DNA of 64,000 bases from Asparagopsis taxiformis (taxonomy: Eukaryota; Rhodophyta; Florideophyceae; Bonnemaisoniales; Bonnemaisoniaceae), in contig JALQPE010002126.1 of the NCBI GenBank assembly GCA_030407315.1, positions 1-64,000 of the forward strand. Reading direction: 5' to 3'. Positions within the stretch are counted from its first letter, which is position 1. Each line of letters starts with the position of its first letter. Under the pieces are notes generated by a model. That model was not told where the DNA came from. It searched no databases and saw only the letters and a list, made by a program, of their open reading frames with translations. The translations under genes and the position numbers were made by a program. Shown one piece after another: positions 56,593-64,000 of the stretch.

Positions 56593-57030
56593 CAGTCAGA
56601 TTCAAAAGCAACGCTTACCACGACAGATATCCTAGAAACTCCCTTACTTACCTCTCATCCATCCTACACACAATACAAACCATGATCCAAAAACCTTGCA
56701 ATGAATAATAATCATAGTCAGCAGTCCATATCTTCGCAAAGCACATCTTGGCACTCAATGAAACTTACCTTCCGTCATCAACATTCCTGCATCATCTATA
56801 CAACATCGGAATCAACCACAACAGTCAGACTCAAAACCAACCTCCCCTCGCAGCATACTTTCAAAACTTCACGTACCTCTCTTCCATCCTCCGCTCAATA
56901 CACACCATGAGTCAAAAGGCTTGCAAGGAAAAATATCGCATCAACGGAAATAGTCAGACTCAAAACCACGCTTCCCTCAATGCATACCCTCAAGATTCGC
57001 GCACGTACCTTCGTCCATCCTCTACACTAA
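56593..57030. repeat. Degenerate long-period repeat modules
   Basis: Three related modules start with CAGTCAGATTCAAA (56593), CAGTCAGACTCAAAACC (56823) and AGTCAGACTCAAAACCACGC (56951). They continue with similar CTTACCTC.TCCATCC and ACACAATACA-like words. Spacing differs (about 230 and 130 bases). Confidence 0.7.
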
Positions 57031-57476
57031 ACAAAGCAAAGGCGGTCAAAGAATCTCAGTCGGTGATGAGGGCGGAGTGGAGCCTGCGGCGTCGACCGGA
57101 CAGCTTTCAGCGTCCGCTTAAGTCTTGCTGTGCATACTCGAAATCATCGCCGGCAGTGAGATTGAGTATGGCCCAAGCCATGGTCTCTGATTCCCCGAAC
57201 AATGAGATCCGGATCGAGAACAACGAATATAAACATATAATCATATATATGAGAATCCATTTTGCTTTCATTACATGATCCGTGGCATATCCGCTGTAAA
57301 GCACATTCAGATTCCACGAAGTTTGGAAATAAAAAAGTTTATTATTACAAATGAATTAATTGAAAATTCATGTCCCAGGGCAGTCGTTCGTCCTTCCATG
57401 CACACGTTGCCAGCACGCAATGTGATGTAACAGTTGGAAATGATTGAACTCTCGGTTAAATTCCACCGTTGGGATG

Positions 57477-58139
57477 TGTAGTATACGTGGCAATTCCGAA
57501 ATTGCAAATATTTACGTTTTCCGCGGAATTCGAATTTCGGCGGATACGACCGGCGACAGCAATGCACGAACATTGCTGGCGCATGCGCGCGCGCAACCGG
57601 CACACGTGTGCAACGAACGTATTGGCAACGGCCAACGGACCAACGGGTCCCTACGTGTGACCCACAAGGTCCTTTCCCATTGGGGGACGTTACGAGCAGT
57701 GTTTACACTGTAAAGCGATGCCATCGTGGCCATATAGGTATTGGCATCGTGCCGGGAGGGAAAGGGGACAAGACAACGATCGAGCAACGGATCTAGTCTA
57801 CGACTGACTTCTACGTTCTACGTTTACGTTTTGCCTAACGAGGCTTCGTCTCCGTCGAGCTGCGTACTCCCTACCCATCGCCGCACGTAAGGCTGATTGC
57901 GTGTAGTGCCTCCGGGCTTGGTTGAGAGCGCCTCCGGTGACGTACCACCTCGTGTGCTAACGTAATCCTCGCGTGGATTGTTGCGTCGTGACGCTCGTGT
58001 CTACTCGCTAACCTATCTCTACCGTTCTACCTAACATACAGTCAAAACACCAGCGGGTGGACTGCTCGTTTCGTTTCGTAAGGACAGCGTGTCCACTGGC
58101 TCGTACCAGCTACTACGTCTAACGAACTATCGTTCCACA
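57477..58139 (+). repeat. Gypsy-2 5' LTR (663 bp)
   Basis: TGTAGTATACGTGGC to CGTTCCACA. It is aligned with two other LTR copies in the window. The PBS follows after one base. Confidence 0.94.
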
Positions 58140-58140
58140 C

Positions 58141-58158
58141 TGGTCTCTCGACCTAGAA
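58141..58158 (+). other. Gypsy-2 primer binding site
   Basis: TGGTCTCTCGACCTAGAA, one base after the LTR. It differs from the Gypsy-1 site at one position, so both probably use the same or an isoaccepting tRNA. Confidence 0.7.
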
Positions 58159-58238
58159 GTTGCTACGAGCATAACGACAACCAACGAGGTTGAGCTCTTT
58201 TACGTTAACGAAAAGCTACGTGCTACAGACGACGGTCT

Positions 58239-60640
58239 ATGAATTACGCTGTGTCGAATTCCAGCGCGTCGCCCAGGCAACCGTTGCCAACGTCAGCGGA
58301 CGCCGAAGCCGACGTGGCCTTGTCAGCAGAAGCGATCTTCGCGACTGATCGATCTATCCCGCCGGATATCGAGGCGATCGGCCAGCTACCACGTACGGTA
58401 AGCCCGTTTGAGTCCGTGAGTATGGACCCCGCAACGCGCGGTCAGCTCAACGAAGGGAACGTGACTCCCACGGCACTACGTGTAGTGTACGAAGACCTTC
58501 GAGGTCACATCGAAAGGGCGAGCGACGCGGCCGTCGACGAAGCCGTAAGGCAGAGACTCGGAGTCTCGGAGCGCGAAGCTCGTGCGTTACGTGAACGCTC
58601 AGCGACCCTCGAACGGGAAAACGAAGATTACGAAACCGCCTCTCCGCCGTGGAGGGAAGACTCGACTCGTTTGTCGTAGTATTCAACGAAATCGTCGCCG
58701 GACGTTCCGCTCCGCCGAGCGGAAGCGATCCGAATTACGAAGGCTCGCGCGCCTATAACTCGCAATCCTCCCCGGCCGTTCCGGGAGGATACCCACCAAC
58801 ACCCGGTCCGACGACCCCGACAACGTACGGAAGGGGGGCGACAGTGCAACGAGCCATCGCCAACCCCGACGAGACGCCACGAAGGCAATTACGTTTTAAC
58901 GATACGCCAGACCACGCGCGGTCGGCGGACGCAGCACGAGCTGCGCAATTCGATACGAGAGCTCCCCCGCCACGTGAAACGTACATTCCGTGGCTGGGTA
59001 CGTTCGGCACGACGGACACGCGAGTCCACGAAAACGAACGTGCCGACGCGGTACGCTTACCAGGGAACGCCCTCGGACCCGTTTGCCACGCGTTGGCAGA
59101 GCACACGACAATGCTCGACGCATTTGCGAACGTGGTGTCGTACCGCATGTACCGACTTAACGATGTACGTGAACATCTCTACGTGAACGAGAGTCAAAGC
59201 GTACATAAGCTCAAACGTGAGCTGGAGGGACTTTTCCCTACGTTAAAGCCGTTCTCCGGCCGGAATCCGATTACGTTACTCGGATTCCTCGCCCAAATAC
59301 GTGATGGGTTCAGCACACTCGGAGTGTGCGAGGGAGTGGCAGTACGTGCGCTGCACTTCTTCCTCGAAGGGGACGCCCGACGGTTCTACGATTCCCAGTG
59401 TACGACTGGCGTGATCACGACTGATCCGACGAAGAGGTTCTCGTGGCCTCACGTAATCAACGCGTTGATCAAACGATACCTGCAAGACGACGTGCTGCAG
59501 GAGGCCTACGAAAAGGTCACGATGATCACGCAGAGTCCTAACGAGGACGAGAATCAGTACGCTGATAGACTCGACACCGCCACGCGGGCGTGTAACTACG
59601 TGTTTACGGATCGACTCCTCGTTCACCACTACGTACGTGGTTTGCTGCCCTCGACGCGGGCAGCCGTGACGGAACGACTCCGGTCACTCCCCGAACGAGA
59701 GAGGAACGACCTCACCGTTGTGAGACGATTGGCGACGGCCGAAGGAACGACCTTCCGTGCACGTACGGCAGCTGTCGCGTCAGCCGCGAAACCGAAAGTG
59801 CGGTTTCCGGTGAAGCCTACGTTGGCTATTTCCGACCACGAGTCGAGGAAGTTCGCGGACTACGATGAGTCCGCGTACTTACGTAATGAACGGGCTAGCG
59901 AGCCCAGTTACCACGATGGTAACCCGAACATCCCCGCGAGGGACGACGACGACGTGTCGCTCGCTGCGGTTCACGTTGCCGAGAATTTGGAGGCGATCCT
60001 CTTCACGAACGGGCCGCCGCCCAACGATACGAAAACGGCAAACGAAAAGCCGGACGAGCTCGAAGCTCGATTGAACCGTCCATGCGAGGACGTGCCGAAG
60101 CTCACGAGCGAGCAGACGCAATTGGCGCACTCCGTAATCCCGAATGATTACTGGACGCTGTCGTGTTGGTCATGCCGCGAAGATGGCCACTCGACGTTTA
60201 CGTGTCCGCGTCTGACGCCAGATCAACGGATCTTTTTCGCGTACAAGTACTACCTCTTCCACGTGAAGAGCAACCTACGTCAGGCTGAGTACTTCCGCCA
60301 ACGAATGGCCAAGCGTCACCAGGAACGACCTGGCGAGCGAGGGAACGTGACCCCGCGGAGGTACGGCACGCCGCCTACGATACTCCGAAACCCCAATCGT
60401 GACGGGGGAAGGCCCTTCGACAGGCGCCGCGGCGACTTTCGTAATGACCGACGTGACCCCCGCCCGTGGGCGAACGAACGAAATGGCCAGCGTAATGGCC
60501 GCAGCGGAGTCTACGTGACGACCTCCGCTGACGAAACACCACTCGAGGTGGAAACGAGTCACGATGACGAACGAGCTTCGTGGGCTCACGACGACGACGT
60601 GTCGAACGGCCCCGCGCCGGAAAACGACCAGGCGATGTAG
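58239..60640 (+). pseudogene. gag: Gypsy-2 Gag, frameshifted near its start
   Basis: Two overlapping frames: 58239-58679 (N-terminal, with a helical ARALRERSATLERENED segment) and 58649-60640 (663 codons). The frame change falls near 58640, where the first frame runs into noise and the second continues GRLDSFVVVFNEI. Compared with the copy at 24.8 kb, this one has lost GCTAC near 58227 and gained one C near 58287. The core matches gypsy capsids (NPITLLGFLAQIRDGFSTLG, ALHFFLEGDARRFYD), followed by a CCHC knuckle CWSCREDGHSTFTC and an Arg-rich tail. Gag would form the particle; full-length Gag cannot be read from this copy. Confidence 0.88.
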
Positions 60641-63600
60641 GTCACGAGCCACCCACATCGCCTGAACCCTTACGTAAAAGGGGGACGACCGACGTCGATG
60701 ATTGGTCCTCCGCAGGCTCACCGATGAACGAGAGTTACGTAAAGCTCACGGCCGCGAAGGCCAACTCGAGTCACACGACACCCGACGTGGGGGAAGAAAC
60801 GAAGTCCGACGGGACAAACGAACCTCACACGAAGAGGAAGTCTCGCAGACGAGCGAGACGCGCTACCCGGAAGCACGACGCTTCCGAGCGCGAGAAAGCC
60901 AAACACGCGGCTTATACGAAGCGTGTCGACGCAAAAGAAGCCATACGGGCTCACGCGGTGAAGCGACGAACCGCTAACGAAGACGTAGACCGCGCGCCGG
61001 TCAGGACCGAACCGTTGGTCCTCGACGGGCATACGTGTCTACTTGCGTCGAAGCACTATATCGTGTCCGGAACGATCGGACTAGACCTCAACGTGATGAG
61101 GGCGATTACCATCGCGATGGATACGTGCAGCGGCTACAACTTGATACGAACAAGTTTACTACCCTACGACTGGGTCGACCGCTGTCTACGTGACGAAGAG
61201 CTACCGAAGCTCGGAGACGCCAACGGGCGACGTTTGCCTATCGAAGGCGCCATCCTGCTTCGTGTCAGGTTGGGGAACTCGCTGTTCCGCGTAAAATTCT
61301 TCGTAGCCAACACGCTGGCTGTTCCCGTTATAATGGGCACGTCGTTCATGTCGAAGCATGTCGATGCTATACGCTGTCGAGCGCAGACAATCGACCTCCA
61401 TCGGGGGGATACGATACCCATTATCGCGGAGGGCGATACGACGACTCCGTACGAGGAGGGGGAAGAGACGAACCCAAACGTGGAACACCCGAAACACCGC
61501 GAGCGTAACGCGGCCTCGAATAGGCCGAGCCGAACGTTCTCGGTTCGCCTGACGAAGTACACGCGTGTACCGGCGATGTCGCAACGGACCGTCAACGTGA
61601 CGACGGACGCGACCGGACTCGTGTTCCTCGAACCGAAAGCGTCGGTGCAATTCCGGCATGGGCTGCGCATAGCCAACGGAGTGGTCGACGTAGGACCGAG
61701 AGAGACGTTCTCTATTATCGTGTCGAACTTCACGAAGAAGGACCGCGATTTGCCGAAAGGCGCAACGATTGCGTACGCGGTACGCTCCCCGTTGGGAATC
61801 GTCCCACTCAAGCGTGAGGGCGGCGAAGCCCTCGCGAAGGTTTTGAACCTACCGCTAGTCGACGCGACGACGCGGACAACTACGAACGGGTTGGGCGACG
61901 AAACGCCAGACCCGTTGGTCAACGAAAAGGGGAACGACCCCGCCACGGATTGGCAGTCGACAATCGATTTGTCGCACCTCGACGACGAGGATTTACGAAA
62001 GCGCATCAACGAGATGCTAGCTACACATTCGTCAATGTGGACGAGCGGACGCCTCGGCGAAATCAATGCTACGGAGCATCGAATCGAACTCGAACCGGGC
62101 ACGCGGCCCATACGTTCAATGCCCTATCGTCAGGGTCCGGCTTTACGTACGATAGCCGAGGAGCAGATCACGAAGATGCTCAACGAAGGGGTTATCGAAC
62201 CCGCGTCCAGCGAATGGGCGTCACCAATCGTGTTGGTGCCGAAGAAGGACGGATCCTTACGCTTCTGTGTCGATTACAGGCGTTTGAACGCGAAAACGAT
62301 CGCTGATTCGTACCCGCTTCCTCGTATGGAAGACTGCCTCGATTCGCTTGGCGACGCCGCCATTTTCACGACACTCGATTGTAACGCCGGTTACTGGCAA
62401 GTGCCCGTCTCCGCCGAGGACCGTGATAAGACAACGTTTACGTCTTTCATGGGAACGTATCGCTACGTGCGAATGCCATTCGGGCTACGAAATGCCCCCG
62501 CTACGTTTCAGCGGACGTTGGACATCATCCTCTCCGGAGTACGTTGGCAATCGTGCCTGGTCTACTTAGACGACGTAATCGTCTTTTCGAAAGACCTCGA
62601 GTCTCACCTGGGTCACGTTGACCAGGTGCTTTCCCTGCTACGCGCAGCGGGAGTAACGTTAAAGCTCACGAAGTGCTCGTTCTTTCAACCACGAGTTGAC
62701 TACCTGGGGCACGTGATCACCCCAGGGAAGCTGCACGTTGCAGCACGGAACAAGGAAGCCTTTCGTACGGATACGTTCCCACGAGACAAGACGCAATGTC
62801 GATCGTTTTTGGGCGCGGCCAACGTTTACCGCCGTTTCGTAAAGGCGTATGCCGAGATCGCTCGGCCACTCAACACGATGTTGAAGAAGGACGCTTCCCC
62901 CGATTGGACGAACCCAACGGACACGCAAACGAGTGCGTTCGAAACGTTGAAGACAATACTGGTGTCGCCACCAGTATTGCACCTTCCGAAGGCGGGACGT
63001 CCGTTCATGATCGATACCGACGCGTCGGCGTATCAGCTGGGAGCTACGTTGCTCCAGCAGCAGAACGAAGATTAACCCAACGAATGGGTGCCGATTGGGT
63101 ACTGGTCGAAGACCCTTAACGAAACCGAACGCGGTTACTCGGCAACGGAGCGCGAGTGTTACTCCGTCGTCTGGGCGATAACGTCGCTCCGACCCTACGT
63201 AGAGGGTCAGCGGTTCACCGTCCGTACGGACCACGAAGCCTTACGTTGGCTGATGACGTTGACGGACGCGTCCGGGCGACTACTACGATGGAGGCTACGC
63301 GTTGCCGAATTCGATTTCGAAGTCACGTACAGGCCTGGGCGCGTGCACCAGGTACCTGACGCTTTATCACGTGTGATATCTACGTATGACGACGGTCGAC
63401 CCGTCGACGATGACGTACCATCGTACGGGGACGCGGTCCTCGTGACGACTCGCAGTCGGCGACAGCCCACACGAAATGGGCAAGGACGAACGACGCCCGT
63501 GCGTAAAAAGGCAACGAATGCCAGGGGTCACGACGACCCGTCGAACGAGACTCGTGATGAACGAACATCAGCCACGACGGCTGGCCACGACGGCCTCGAG

Positions 63601-64000
63601 TTCAACCGCGACGCGTCGCTCGATGACGTTCTTGACGAGGAACCGGATTTCCTCGACGAACAGCGCGCTGCTGAAGACGATTCGGCACGCGTGCCACCAG
63701 CTGACGTTCAGCTTCCCATTACGAGGGACGAGCTTATCGAAGCTCAACGCGAGGACGCGTTCTGTCAAACGATACTGACACGACAGTCCGAGACGCAGGA
63801 CGCTGCATTCTTCGAAGGCCACGATGGCCTACTCCGACGCCGGAACCCTCACGATGAGGAACGTACGCAAATCGTTGTGCCGGCTTCGTTACGGCCGCGG
63901 CTGCTGGAGTTAACGCACCACCACGTCCTCGCTGGACATCCCGGGCAAACACGTATGTACTATACCCTACGGAGGACGTACTACTGGCCCGCGATGGCCG
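60580..64000 (+). pseudogene. pol: Gypsy-2 Pol: PR-RT-RH-integrase start, one TAA
   Basis: Overlaps the end of gag in the -1 frame. The protease active site reads AMDTCSGYNLI, so the Gly of Asp-Thr-Gly is Cys. RT is complete (FCVDYRRLN, TTLDCNAGYWQVPV, CLVYLDDVIVFS). RNase H (FMIDTDASAYQLGATLL) is broken by a TAA at 63073-63075 but continues in the same frame (RTDHEALRWLM, VPDALSRV). A long acidic linker follows, then the integrase HHCC start (LTHHHVLAGHPGQTRMYYTL) to the window edge. One or two point changes separate it from an open frame, so it is fairly young. Confidence 0.92.

Larger units (their letters stand above)
55377..57476. other. Repeat-rich non-coding region
   Basis: The continuation of the host DNA split by Copia-B. 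It contains three kinds of tandem repeat (55773-55944, 56072-56210, 56593-57030) and inverted GGACGCGGACGTCC words at 55663, 55727 and 55763. A 66-codon minus-strand frame at 57107-57304 reads SETMAWAILNLTAGDDFEY but has no family I know; it could be an exon remnant. Confidence 0.5.
57477..64000 (+). mobile_element. Gypsy-2: Ty3/gypsy retrotransposon, 5' part
   Basis: Plus-strand element: 663-bp LTR, PBS, gag, protease, RT, RNase H and the start of integrase, running off the window. RT blocks are closely related to Gypsy-1 (EWASPIVLVPKKDG, MPFGLRNAPATFQ), so the two are sister families. The gag 5' end is frame-shifted and RNase H has a TAA. The same family supplies the LTR fragment at 24536-25566 and the solo LTR at 47686-48342. 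Confidence 0.94.

Noticed and set aside
57107..57304. 66-codon minus-strand frame before Gypsy-2
   Set aside because: Too short and without a recognised domain; mentioned only as a possible exon remnant.
1..64000. tRNA and rRNA genes
   Set aside because: Reading for tRNA T-arm boxes and cloverleaf ends gave no credible candidate; a covariance-model search would be decisive and could not be run.

Overview
The window is eukaryotic nuclear DNA. It has single-exon genes, little operon structure and many LTR retrotransposons. It also carries a Mutator-like DNA transposon and an NB-ARC/WD40 (NLR-like) gene. Compact intron-poor genes and dense nested retroelements fit a florideophyte red alga such as Chondrus. 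That assignment is inference from gene style only; nothing in the window proves it.

Layout. (1) 1-10.9 kb is a low-copy region. It holds two convergent genes of unknown function (987-2681 + and 2808-4481 -), then a minus-strand pair: a SET-domain protein (5601-6137) and a large beta-class DPPY DNA methyltransferase (6230-9070). Next comes the remnant of a 2-oxoglutarate/Fe(II) dioxygenase-like gene (10290-10937). Four copies of one palindromic MITE (about 125 bp, taAAATTTGG ends) are scattered between 4.8 and 10.0 kb. (2) 10.9-24.5 kb is a GC-rich chromodomain Ty3/gypsy element (Gypsy-1, minus strand) with 810-bp LTRs. It carries a large extra ORF on the opposite strand, and its pol is wrecked by frameshifts and a 247-bp MITE inserted at the RT active site. 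(3) 24.5-28.5 kb holds a truncated Gypsy-2 5' end that itself interrupts a truncated copia-like element (Retro-3). (4) 28.5-31.5 kb has no recognisable gene. (5) 31.9-44.6 kb is an NB-ARC/WD40 gene on the minus strand, split in its WD40 part by an 8.9-kb MULE. The MULE has 1.06-kb TIRs and a 9-bp TSD, and its transposase is fused to a ULP1-type cysteine protease. (6) 44.9-55.4 kb is a three-layer nest just upstream of the NLR start: Copia-B contains Copia-A, which contains a solo Gypsy-2 LTR. Every layer has a perfect 5-bp TSD. (7) 55.4-57.5 kb is tandem-repeat-rich non-coding DNA. (8) 57.5-64 kb is the 5' two thirds of a Gypsy-2 element on the plus strand, running out of the window.

The most unusual region is 1-10.9 kb. 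A DNA methylase, a SET protein and a 2OG dioxygenase-like gene are predicted chromatin/nucleic-acid modifiers. They lie together beside two large orphan proteins and copies of one MITE family, and may be the remains of a larger mobile or viral unit. The second highlight is the fresh, frame-exact MULE knockout of an NLR-like gene.
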